From the NCBI RefSeq assembly GCF_048569485.1, contig NC_134355.1, positions 562,365,142 to 562,429,141 of the forward strand: a stretch of DNA of 64,000 bases, written 5' to 3'. Position 1 is the stretch's first letter, and every line of letters starts with the position of its first letter. This DNA is from Anomaloglossus baeobatrachus (lineage: Eukaryota; Chordata; Amphibia; Anura; Aromobatidae). Both the position numbers and the translations under genes were made by a program. Below are positions 44,352-54,862 of this stretch, piece after piece. The notes under the pieces are model-generated. The model was not told the DNA's origin. It did no database searches and was given only the letters and a program-made list of their open reading frames with translations.

Positions 44352-44815
44352 AGCAGCTTTTAAAGCCCCACTCCAGCCTTTTTTTCCTGCAGCGTTGTAG
44401 TAGTGCTTCTAATCTAAGTCCCTCACCTGCATCCGGTCTTATACTTATCTGCTGCTGTCTTCACCTTCTATCACCGCCGCTCCTGTTGGTTTTCAGATGT
44501 TTCTGACCTGTCGGATGGCTCCAGTGTTTTATTGAGCGCGCTAGAGGTCACTTGTCAATGAAAGTCTCAGAAAGCCTTGTTCTGGCCTCGGTCTGGCTGT
44601 CATAGACTTTCATTGAGATCTTGTGACCACTACCTCTGACTTCTGGCAGTCAGAAGTTGTAGTCATAGGACGGCGCTGTGGGACCGGAGTGGCGCCGATA
44701 AAAGGTGAAGACGGCGGCGAGTAAGTATAAGAGTATGGACAGGGACCTTACTTTAGTTGCATCACTCCAGTGCTGAAAAAACCCACTGAAGTGATACTTT
44801 ACCCCATTCCCGCAA
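44352..44815. repeat. MITE-like repeat
   Basis: TTAAAGCCCCACTCCAGC at the left and CACTGAAGTGATACTTTA at the right look like degraded inverted ends. The interior holds inverse words (ATGAAAGTCTCAG and GACTTTCATTGAGA). No coding capacity. Confidence 0.4.
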
Positions 44816-45290
44816 ACCATCTTACATATACAGCGCAACAATCATGACAACTAATTAGCAAAGCCTGCAAAATCATCAGCCAGCGTCAGTCCATGTTCAG
44901 TGCTAGCACCAATCGTGGGTGTTTAAAGAGGTTGTCCATTACTTTAACACTGATGACCTATCCCTAAGATAGGGATAGCTGCAGCAGTCAGTATGGATAA
45001 TTGCAGCAGCAGCAGACTTGACACGCACTGGAACACAAATAAGAATCAGCTATACAGCACACAATGCAGTAGTAGCAGTGACAGCACAAAATAAACCTGA
45101 GAACTAGCAACATATAGACCACGTTGCCCAAGCACTTCTCTTAAGGGGAGGGTGCCTTAAATACTTGATGCCTCTCAGCTATAGGTTGAGAGGTACTGTA
45201 CTTCCGATTTAGGGCATACTGGCCCTTTAAGAAAAGGGGCATGTACAATTACAACCTAAGGACACTCCCAGGAGGCTATCTCACGTATTT
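44816..45290. other. Dispersed repeat pieces, no gene seen
   Basis: 44930-44975 holds a short hairpin-like repeat (GATGACCTATCCCTAAGATA). 45125-45250 is the inverse of the promoter-like block at 12.72-12.83 kb. Confidence 0.4.
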
Positions 45291-45475
45291 CCAAGATGTA
45301 GATGGAAACCCTAAAGTAAGTGCTCAGCATAGAGCACAGGATAAATATGACCTGATCCAAAATATTCTATACCCAAATTCCAGTGGATCTCTGAATGGAT
45401 CCATTGCGGGTTTCACCTGAATCACGTATTTCGGAGCTGTAGATGGAACCTTCAATGTAAGTTTTGCGGGCGGGG
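45283..45475. repeat. Terminal fragments of the long inverted repeat, duplicated in tandem
   Basis: CACGTATTTC...GTAGATGGAA occurs at 45283 and again at 45424. The first copy continues into GCATAGAGCACAGGATAAAT, which also forms the outer end of the long inverted repeat (inverse near 49908-49930). Confidence 0.55.
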
Positions 45476-46650
45476 AACAGACCACGGCAGAGGGGCTGCT
45501 TGAGACACTCTGGTCCAGGCGGTTGTTGTGGCTCGAGTGGCAGCCGGACCCGGGCTCGTGCAGCAGTTCGTCGCCCACAACTGAATAAAAAGGGGGCTGT
45601 TATTTACAGGGGAGAATTTGTCAGTGACGCCACCCGTGGGTTGCGGTGATTGTTGGTGACACCGCCGCTGCCTTGGTATGGGGTGCCCGGGGCTGATGGA
45701 GCAGGGCAGCAGGATGGTATCCCTTCCACAGGTAGGGGAGGTGTAGTCCCGGGGTCCAGGTGTCGGTGGAGTGCTGGGACGCAGCCTGCAGGGCTGGACC
45801 AGATGATACCGGTGTACTCACTGTTTTTGAATAAATCACACAGAGTCCATATAGTAAAACAACGGCCGAATACCGGTAGCCTCCGGAGGGGTGTGTTCGG
45901 GTCCCGCACACTGGTGAACAGAACAGGGGCCCTTCCTCCTGCACTTTAGTTTGATGTCTCGTGTGTTGACTAGTCCGCATGAAACGGGAAAAGTCCACTC
46001 CCGGTGACTTTGCTGTGGGAGCTGTCGCCCACGAGATCTGAGCCTTGGGATTTTAACAGGCTCTTGCAGATGCCCTATTCCCCGCTTTGGGCTTCCGTTT
46101 CGCTTTATCTGGGCTGCTAGTGGGACAAGACTTGGAATCTTATCCCCTGCTGGTTCATTGGAAAGGTGCTTGCAGCTGTCCTTGCCCTAGGGTCCAGGTA
46201 CCCCGACTGTGCACGGCCTCCGGACCGGATTCCCGCTGTCGGCACCGGCGGGCTACAACCCTGCCCCGGTCCACTTACGGTCTCCCGTGACCAGATCTCC
46301 GTCGCCTGTGGCCCTGCACTGCCGTCTGCCACCTAGTCAGCTCAGGTAGTTTGGTAGTCCGGGAGCTACAACCCCCGACTACCACTTCACTCCTCTCACT
46401 TCCATTGTCAGCACTAGACTAACTGTCTAGTTCCCTCCCCTTGACACCTCAGGACCCCTAGGTGGGCATCACCATCTGCCTGCTCCTGCCCAGTGGTGTG
46501 TCCCTATTGTCCTTGGGGGGTTGACTAGGCTTTTGTGGCTGGTGTTTGTACCTGTTTGTGGGGTTGTGTTGGAAGGCCAAGGAGGAGGGAATCCTGCATC
46601 TGGAAGATGGATGCAGTCTTCTGTGACAACCTGATTTTGTCACGGCGTCA
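45476..46650 (-). repeat. LTR-like repeat, reverse orientation (relative of 14136-15100)
   Basis: Shares with 14136-15100 the words GTGGCTCGAG, CCGGACCCGGGCTCG, TTATTTACAGGGGA, GTGACGCCACCCGTGG and, toward its far end, GACCCCTAGGTGGG. The ends are not resolved. It separates the duplicated terminal fragment from the left arm of the long inverted repeat. Confidence 0.5.
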
Positions 46651-48105
46651 CTTAGCATAGTGCACAGGATAAATGGGAACTGATCCAAAATGTTCTGTAC
46701 CAAAATTGCCACCAAATAGCAATCAACTCAACCCACTGAAACAAAAGTCTCCACTCAGGTCCGTCATCTGTTAACGGAAATACAGGGGGCTTTCACGTTA
46801 TTGGTAACACAAAGGCTCTGGAAAAATGGCTCCTTAAACAAAGAAATCCAGGAAAATGTGTGCTCAAAAATAGAAATGCTCCTCCTCCCTTCTGAGCACC
46901 ACAATGTGCCTAAACCACAGTTAGCATCCACATGTTAGGCATTGTTGTAGTGAGGAAAGCCCACTTAATATATAGAGTGCAGGTTTCCAGAAGTACGAGC
47001 TAGACACAATGTATAGGCGCTACAATGCACTGGACAAGGGCTCATTTGCAATTTTTAATTCTGCAACATTCACTGTGTTTGACACCATGAGTATTTCCCA
47101 GAGACTGAATTGTCACTACACCCATAGATGAATTCCTAGTGAGGTGTAATTTCTAAAATGTGGTCACTTGAGGAGATTTCTGTTGTTCTGGCACTTAGGG
47201 GCTCTGAAAATGAAGTCTGCAAACTATTCTAGGAAAATCTGTGCTCCAAAAATCAAATGGTGCTACTTCCCTCCCGAGCCATGAGTGGCGGCCAAACAGT
47301 ACTGTATAGTGCATGTGGGGTATTGCCACGTTCAGGAGAAATTGTGAAACATATTATGTTGCCTTATTTATCTATTCCCCTTGTGAAAATTGGAAATCTG
47401 GGATTAAAACAACATTTTAATGGTAAAAATGTAATTTTTTTTTCTTCAGCGTCCAATAGTATAACATTCTGTGACACATCTGTAGTGTCAGTATTCTCAC
47501 TGCACCCCTGATGAATTGAGGTGTGCAGTTTGTAAAATGGGGTCATTGGGGGGAGGGTTTCTGCTGTTCTGGCACCCCAGGGGCAAACAACAAATTGTAT
47601 GGTCCACTATCTTCTCTTACTCTTGTGAATTTGAAACATTTAGGGTTTAAGCAACATTTTTAGGTTAAAAATGTATTTTGTAGTTCAATGTTATAAAATT
47701 CTGTGAAGCACCTGGGGGTTCAAGGTGCTCAACAACACATCTACATAAATTCCTTAAAGTGAACCTGTCATCAGAAATTTAGCTATAAAGCTAAAAGTTC
47801 CCCCCTCTGCAGCTCCTGGGCTGCATTCTAGGAAGCTTCCTATAGTTCTTGTGGCCCCTTTTATACCAAAATAAACACTTTGTAAACTTGTACCTTTTCT
47901 TATGCAAATTTCGTAAATCTTCCATGGGGGCGGGCTGCCTGGGGTCCGTTGCTGTCCTCCTGCTGATTTACGCCGCCCCCGAACGCTGAATTTCAAAGCT
48001 CAGGACGCCGCCCCTGGGTGCCCGTGGTCCCGCGCATGCGCTGTTCCACTGTAGCGGTGCCGTGCACTGTGTGCACGTGTGACCGCTGGTGACGCTTTGC
48101 GCGGG

Positions 48106-48163
48106 CACGAGGTTATGGGCGGCACTGTGAGTGTCATCAGCAAGTGCCGCCCATAACCTCGTG
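48106..48163. repeat. Perfect hairpin (20-bp arms)
   Basis: CACGAGGTTATGGGCGGCAC at 48106-48125 and its exact inverse at 48144-48163, with an 18-nt loop. Confidence 0.85.
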
Positions 48164-48166
48164 ACC

Positions 48167-48319
48167 GCACTTTCCCCTATTACTCCAGCGTTATGCGCAA
48201 GCGCTCGCTGGCCAGATGACCGGACATCACCTGCTGCTGAGCAGGATGGGAAAGAGGTGACGTCCGGTCATCTGGCCAGCGAGCGCTTGCGCATAACGCT
48301 GGAGTAATAGGGGAAAGTG
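48167..48319. repeat. Near-perfect hairpin (about 65-bp arms)
   Basis: Arms 48167-48232 and 48255-48319 differ by one substitution and a terminal indel, around a 22-nt loop. It contains CGCTCGCTGGCCAGATGACC and its inverse, is GC-rich, and lies four bases from the previous hairpin. Confidence 0.88.
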
Positions 48320-48354
48320 TGCAATTTTAACTCTCAGGTGATTCACGGAATTGT

Positions 48355-48830
48355 TACAAGTGAACAGGTTTTGGTACCATGTTAGCCAGTTGAAAAATTA
48401 TTGAATGTTCTCAGTGAGAGGAACAAAATTATAATTTTGTGATGCCTTTTAAAGGCTCTACCTGTCAGGACGATTTATGGCCCATTACAAAATCTGAGGA
48501 GTCTATTCCAGAGACTCACCAGACCTCTGATCCTACATGGATATTGGGACAATAAAACTCTCACACCACTAATCAAAGCTAATTAAGGATTCACTTTCTA
48601 AGCTCAATGTTTGTTTATTTAAATGTCTTTTATTATGCCATCCCTCTGCTCTGTTTGTGCATATATTTGTGTTTCTTCAGATATTTTGTCATACCACGCC
48701 TGATGAAGGGACCTGAGATGTCTCGAAAGCTTGCTTTGTAACATCACTTTATTTTATTTTATTTTAGTTAGTAATGTAAAGGTATCACAAGATTATAATT
48801 TTGTTCCTCTCACTGAGAACATTCAATAAT
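48355..48830 (+). mobile_element. Hammerhead-bearing inverted-repeat element, 13-bp target duplication
   Basis: TTCACGGAATTGT flanks it (48342-48354 and 48831-48843). The bases on either side continue the right arm of the long inverted repeat, so the empty site can be inferred. It is 476 bp: a 37-nt extension, left arm (48392-48450), centre, hammerhead-like core, and right arm (48778-48833) at the 3' end. The arms share CTCAGTGAGAGGAACAAAAT. No coding capacity. Same plan as 40947-41854. Confidence 0.78.
48691..48739 (+). ncRNA. Hammerhead-like motif
   Basis: CTGATGA (48700-48706), one extra A, stem II GGGAC/GTCTC with a 7-nt loop, GAAA (48725-48728), palindromic stem III AGCT, then T as cleavage-site base. 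Stem I (ACCACGC with GCTTTGT) pairs only partly. A similar order is known for hammerheads of Penelope-like elements. It is probably decayed. Confidence 0.45.
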
Positions 48831-50032
48831 TTCACGGAATTGTATAACACTGAGATGTGAAAATATAAAATTACTACTTGTCCACTAAAATATTGCTTTG
48901 GACCTAACGTTTCAATTTTAAAAAAGGGTAAGAGAAGAAAATGGACCATGCAATTTGTTACACAATTTCTCTTGAGTTCGCCAATACAATACAAAAGTCA
49001 GAAGGGAAGGAGCAGCATATTGGAGTTCAGATTTAGTTGGAGTGGTTTGAGGGTACCATGTTACATTGGCAGAGCTCCTGAGATGCCAGAAAAGCAGACC
49101 CCCTATAAGTGACCCATTTTACAAAGTGCACAGCTTAATATACTATTGAGCGGTGAGGATAAAATAATTACATTTTTACCACTAAAATGTTGTTTTAGCC
49201 CCAGATTTCCACTTTTCACAAGGAGAATAAGGAAAAAAAATCCTCATAATATGATATACAATTTCTCCTGAACGAAGTAATACCTCACATGTGACTCTAC
49301 GGTACTGTTTGACCGCAGGGCTTGGCAGGGAAGGAGCACCATTTGACTTTTGGAACACAGATTTTCAGAGAATAATTTGTGGACTCGATTTTCAGAGCCC
49401 CTAACTATCAGAGCAGCAGAAACCCCCTCAAGTGACCACATTTTGGAAATTACATCTCTCTGGCGTAGTGACGATTTACTCTCTGAAAAACACCCATGGA
49501 GTCAAACGCAGTGCATGCGGAGGAATTAGAAGTTACAACTAAGCCCTTGTCGTGCCTAGCACATTGTTCCCAGCTCGTGCTTCTAGAGACACAGGCCCTA
49601 TAACTTAAGGGGGTTCTCCTCATTACAACAATGCCAAACATGTGAATACTAAATGTAGTTTAGGCACATTATGAGGCTCAGAAGGGAGGGGGGCTTTGGA
49701 ATTTAGAGTGCAGATTTTGCTGGATTTCTTTTTCCACTGGGGTCCCATAGTGCTTTTCCAGTCTTTGTGCTACCGGTAACATGGAAACCCCCAATATTTC
49801 CTTTAACAGATGACGGACCTGAATTGGGACTTGTTTTTTTGTTGGTTGAGTTGAATGCCATTGGTGGAAATTTGGGTACAGAACACTTTGAATAAGTTCA
49901 AATTTATCCTGTGCTCTATGCGGAGCAGCTACATTAGGGTTTCCATCTACATTGGGAACAATTATAGTTTTTGACTAGCACATGTTCATGCAGATTTTTT
50001 CTTTCCAATCATTTCCCTTATTTGCAGACTTA

Positions 50033-50201
50033 AGGGTACTTTACATGCTACGACATCGCTAGCGATCTCATTAGCGGTGTGAATTCTAGATCGCAAGTGC
50101 GATCTTTCGGGATCGCACATAGGTTATTTTACGCATGTGCGATCTCGAATTTCACATCGCTAATGAGATCACTAGCAATGTCGTAGCATGTAAAGTACCC
50201 T
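50033..50201. mobile_element. Short palindromic MITE (169 bp), TTA target repeat
   Basis: TTA at 50030-50032 and 50202-50204. The two halves are inverse copies (AGGGTACTTTACATGCTACG; CGCTAGCGATCTCATTAGCG and its inverse). It shares its termini with 10385-10784. Confidence 0.85.
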
Positions 50202-50204
50202 TTA

Positions 50205-50798
50205 GATGAGTATAAACTTTTGCCATCTTGTGGAGATTTTGTAGACTTATAACAATTTTTCTTTTCAGTGAGACAATATCATTGGTATAGTGATCTTTGT
50301 GCATATTTTTTTGAATGTTGTATATGCATTATATACCCTATTGGGTCTGTATGAGTGACCTCTTTTTACATTTTTGATTGTTTTTATTAATGTTGAAATA
50401 AAATTTATCTTTTGTTGTATTTTTTGTTTGGCTCCTATACTCCCACTTATATAGGTTTGTCTATCTATGACTGAGTAGAGGCTATATTTGGTTTTGACCG
50501 TCATAGGTTTCCTATGGTATGTAGCCAGGTGACCAGATTGTCCCAACCTGGGTTCTCAAAGTGAATTTGTGCACTCAATGTTGGGCAGTGAAGCAGTCCT
50601 GTAATCCTTCAGCTGTATCCATGGACTCTAGAGTGACATCCTGTATAATGACCCTGGTGACAGGAGCAAGGCTCTTTATATATCCCTCAGTTCCCATTTA
50701 AAGGTCTTGTGTCTTACACGATTGGTGATAGATGGCTGTCCCCTCTTTAGTCACTAGTTCAATCTGACTGCATAGTTGTCTTCTGAATGATGTAGTCT
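50205..50798. other. No gene seen
   Basis: Unassigned AT-rich sequence with short spurious frames only. Confidence 0.4.
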
Positions 50799-51295
50799 AA
50801 AGCTGCTTGCACACATCCGTTTTTTGCTGTGCGGTACAATACGGCGCTTTGCGGGAAAACCGCATCTGTTTTTTTGCGACGGGTGCGGTTTTTCCACATA
50901 GACTTTTATTAGCGCCGGATTGTGCCGCATTGCCTTGCGTTGCGTCCGTTTTTTGTTGGATGCGGCATATTTAGCCGATGCGGAGGCCGGATGAAATGTT
51001 CAAGTGAACGTTTTTGTCTGCGGTGAAAAAAACGCATCTCACCGCATCCGGCGCGATTTACAATGCAAGCCTACGGACGCCGGATGCGGCGCCCTGCGGC
51101 AAAAAACGCATCTGGCCGCCGGATGCGCTTTTTTGAACTGCGCATGCTCAGTATCAAGGTGCATCCGTCAAAAAACGGACGGGCAGCATGGAAAAACTTA
51201 TGCAACGGATCCGTTTTTTTTTCGCCGCATCCGTTGCATAGGTTTTTGAGACGGATTGTGCCGCACTGCAAAAACCAGATTTGTGAAAGCAGCCT
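50799..51295. mobile_element. MITE-like repeat
   Basis: AAGCTGCTTGCACACATCCG at the left and TTTGTGAAAGCAGCCT at the right are degraded inverted ends. The interior is full of CCGCATCCG, GGATGCGG and AAAACGCATC words. Confidence 0.6.
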
Positions 51296-51634
51296 AAGAG
51301 GGCTGAGGCAATCCACAATCAGCAGGGATTCCACAAAATACGTCTTGCATAATTAAAAACAGTTCATCCCCTCACAAGTGGCTAGAATGACGCTGAGTCG
51401 TCACATAAGTCATTAAAATATTAGGCCTGCCTGGTTGGCGTGATCATATCATATCATGATTCCATCATTTGACGGATGACGACGGATCCTGCGTCCATAG
51501 GCTTCCATTCTACCAAACGACGGACGGCGTACACAAAAAACATTACTGTGGACGTCTTCTCCGTCCAACGGACAAACATTTTTTGATAGATATGTTGTAC
51601 AACGGATGAATTGTGAGGCCATCCGTCGCTAATA

Positions 51635-52790
51635 TGTGACGCCCTGGACTAGCCAGGTAGTCACAGGTAGGCCCTTGCACAAACACCCGTTCTCCTAACA
51701 AGGTAACAGCAGCCAACCTAAAAACCCTGAGTCACCCCTCTCAGGTCTTGACATTCACACCAGGGGGCGGAGCCAGGCGGTTGACCACGCCCACTGAGGA
51801 GTTCGGATAGCTTGAGGCGGGAAAAACACAGATCAGTTTTGGAGTGAAAGAGTGTAGTAGTAAAGAGAAAATGTCTGTCAGGGGTCTGGGTCGTAGCCCA
51901 GATACCCTGTGACCAGGAGGCAGATGGTGGTTGCCTCCTGCAGGAGCCGGGAAGACGGCTGGTGGAACCGTAAGGGACCGGGACAGGGTAGTGGCCCGCC
52001 GGTACCGAACCGGGGAACCAACTAGAAACCGAAGCACCAGGAGGGGTACTCAGACCCAGAACGAGGTCCAGAAGCCACTGGACCACGTCGAATTTACTGA
52101 TTGAGGTCTGAACCTTAGGTCCTTTCCCGTCCCAAGACCCGAAAGACGGCAACAACCCACCGAGGGGGATAGAAAGCCACAGCACAGGCAGAGAGATCCC
52201 ACGGGCCGGCGCCTGCGGGCAAACGGGTTCCCCGACACACATAAAGCCGGGGAGCGGACTACCGTTGCTGAAGCATAGGAAGTCAAATTCTACAAAGCGA
52301 GGTGCAGGAGAAAGGCGGGAACCACCGAACCGGGTGGGGGACCAAGCGCAGCCGGCTGCGGGCACCGACCACCATCCTTTTGGTTTAAAAGAGACTCCGG
52401 TGTATCTGTCATAGTGAGTACAACAGTGCCCTCGGGCCGCGCACCGCGCCGCACCAACACGCCCGCACCTCACAACCACCGGGCCCCAGGACCATTACCC
52501 CCTGCCCACGGAGGGGTCAACATCAGGCAGCACAACACCGTCCCCGGTAGCCTAGTTAACGGCAGCGGTGGTGTCCACATTCACCACAACCCGTGGGTGG
52601 CGTCACGAACTTACATCCTTAAACACCACGGCCCTGGTCGTGAACATCCCCACCGAAGATCACCCTCTTTCACATAGCGCCAGCTTCCCTTCAGAGCGAC
52701 ATGACCCCCAGGTGCCGGAGCCGCTCGAGCCACCCACTGAACGAGCCCGGACCCGAGCGGCTCGGCTGCGGCCGAGCGTGGGGCGGTACA
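51635..52790 (+). repeat. 5' LTR of the 9.2-kb Gypsy
   Basis: 1156 bp, TGTGACGCCCTGGAC...GGGGCGGTACA. A possible primer-binding site TGGCGTCACGAACAGG begins about 12 nt inside. The tRNA was not identified. Confidence 0.93.
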
Positions 52791-53938
52791 CATCGACTCT
52801 TCTGGCGTCACGAACAGGATTCAAACCCATCCACTTACAGGTGGAAGTGCGCCTTGAAGTAGAAGTCAGCGGTGACCCGTTGAAAAATTTCAGAATCCGC
52901 CATCTTGTCACTATTCCTTGGCGCGGTTTCCCGCCAGACCCGTCTTCCCCGCGAAAAGAGCGCGAGAGTTGAAGCCCCGCCCCCTGGGAACAGAGCGGTG
53001 CAGGAAAGCGTGCAGCTGAAAGGTGAAGCCGAGTACAAGGAGCACCGAGTGCCGCGAAAAGACCAAGGGGGAGAAGCGGGAAGATGTCCGCGCCTAATCT
53101 TGATGGCGGAGGGCCTCCGGCCGCTGGAGTGGCGGCGCCTGCGGATGTGCCTGGTGATGGGAAGGCCCAAGTAATGCCAATCTCCTTGCCCTATGTGCCC
53201 GGTGCTGTCTGGTTACCCCAGTACGATGGAAAGCCTGACGCTTTGCAGGTGTTCCGGAAGAAAATGTGCACGATCCTAGATCTGTATGCTATGACTGGCA
53301 AGCAGCGTGCAGCGGTAGTCCTGGGGTGGCTGACCGGCGCGGCTGAGCAGGAGGTTTATACCTGGGCAGACGCGGACCGGGCCTCGGTAACCGCCATTTT
53401 TGATAAACTCCAGGTCACCTTTGAAACCCTCACAGAAGCAGAGTTGCGGATGCAGTTTTACCATTGCCGACAGCGACCAAAGGACAGTATAAAGTGGGTG
53501 GACCCCATCAACGAGGCTGATGGCAATAAGATGCTAGTGGAGCAGTTCCTGCAGGGGCTGGGGTCCGCCGAAGATCGCAAACAACTGCGGCTGTGGTCGT
53601 TGGAGCATGCTGACCTGGACTTTGCAGTGCTGAAGGAACGGGCCATCAAGGCCCTACAAACATCAGAAGCCGGTACCCCCGACCTGCCATCTTGGCCGGT
53701 GGATACCGCCGGTTTCGGTGGCGCCCCCCCCTGTTGGCCCTGCTGGGTCCTGCTGCAGCCACAGGAGCTCTGGGAGAACTGACATTGCAAGTCCGGCGCC
53801 TGAATGAAGACGTCACTCGGATCCTCGACGCTCTCCAGCTACCGACGAGAGTCAAGCCCACGGAGAAGATCCAGCTCGCTCACAGCCCAAAGGACGTCCC
53901 TTGGATGCAGCAGAGGAGGAATAATGACCCACGGTATG

Positions 53939-54862
53939 TGTTAGGACCAGGAGGACGGGTAAGCCCAGGAGGTGGATCCACTGGACTGAGCACCCCACCG
54001 AGGGCATGGTGCCCGGTAGCCGGAGCACTACGGTTAGCAGGACAGTCCGTTCAGAGGAGTGGAGTGAAGATGTCCCTGGGACCACGGAGTCTCTGAAGGT
54101 AGTCCGGGTGACAGAGTTCAGGTTCGGAGGCCGGGATGATGTCAGGCAAAGTCCGGAACCAGCTGAGCGAGGAGGTCGGTCACCACGCGGATCCAGGGAT
54201 CGGAGACGGTAGGGACTGACGAGATGGCGGACAGTCACCGTTCGGAGTTCTGGAACCGTCAGGACCGGTTGGCGAGACAGGAGCGGCTCTAAAAGAGAGA
54301 TAGGTGAGTACGGGACAAGGCACAGGGGGACCTGACTCCTAGCTTATCAAACACGAAGAACAGGCCCCGCCCACCTGGAAAGGAACCCCCTATATACCCT
54401 GTACCTGAGTCTTCAATATCCTGTTGGAGGACGCTGGCCCTTTAAGAGAGGGTCAATGACCGTGCGCGCGCCCTAACGCGCATGCGCGAGGCCCGGATGC
54501 CAGAAGCCAGAGCAGGAAGCGGTGCACAGGAGGCAGGAGTGCCGGGCTGGCTCAGCGTCGCAGATGGGCGCCGGGAGCGGGGACCGGGTCGCCTGGAGGA
54601 CGCAGGTGAGAGAGCATGGAGGCTGTGGAGCGGGGGACTGGGGAGCGTGGTACGGGAGCGGGGAAGCGTGGCACGGGAGCCGGGGAGCGTGACACGGGAG
54701 CGGGGAAGCGTGGCAGGGGAGCCGGAGAGCGTGGCACGGGAGCAGGGAAGCGTGGCAGGGGAGCCGGGGAGCGTAGCACGGGAGCGGGGAAGCGTGGCAC
54801 GGGAGCGGGGAAGCGTGGCAGGGGAGCCGGAGAGCGTGGCACGGGAGCTGGGGAGCGTGACA
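53939..54862 (+). repeat. Solo LTR (924 bp) inside the Gypsy gag region, 5-bp target repeat
   Basis: TGTTAGGACC...GTGACA with GTATG on both sides (53934-53938 and 54863-54867). It has a TATATACC promoter-like box near 54393 and CTTTAAGAGAGGG near 54441. It belongs to a different family from the host element and is younger than it. Confidence 0.8.
54620..54858. repeat. 21-bp tandem repeat within the solo LTR
   Basis: About 11-12 units of GGGAGCGGGGAAGCGTGGCA plus C, with CCGGGGAGCGTG variants. As 21 is a multiple of three it stays open as a heptapeptide repeat (REPGSVA-like), but this is a by-product. Confidence 0.88.

Larger units (their letters stand above)
46655..49955. repeat. Long inverted repeat (arms about 1.1 kb), with internal insertions
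   Basis: The left arm (about 46655-47735) and right arm (about 48330-48354 plus 48844-49955) are diverged inverse copies. Examples are CAAATGGTGCTACTTCCCTC against GAAGGAGCACCATTTG, GTCCGTCATCTGTTA against AGATGACGGAC, and CACAGGATAAAT against ATTTATCCTGTG. Neither arm codes for a recognisable protein. It is probably a large foldback or palindromic DNA element. The centre holds two smaller hairpins, and the right arm is split by the element at 48355-48830. Confidence 0.7.
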
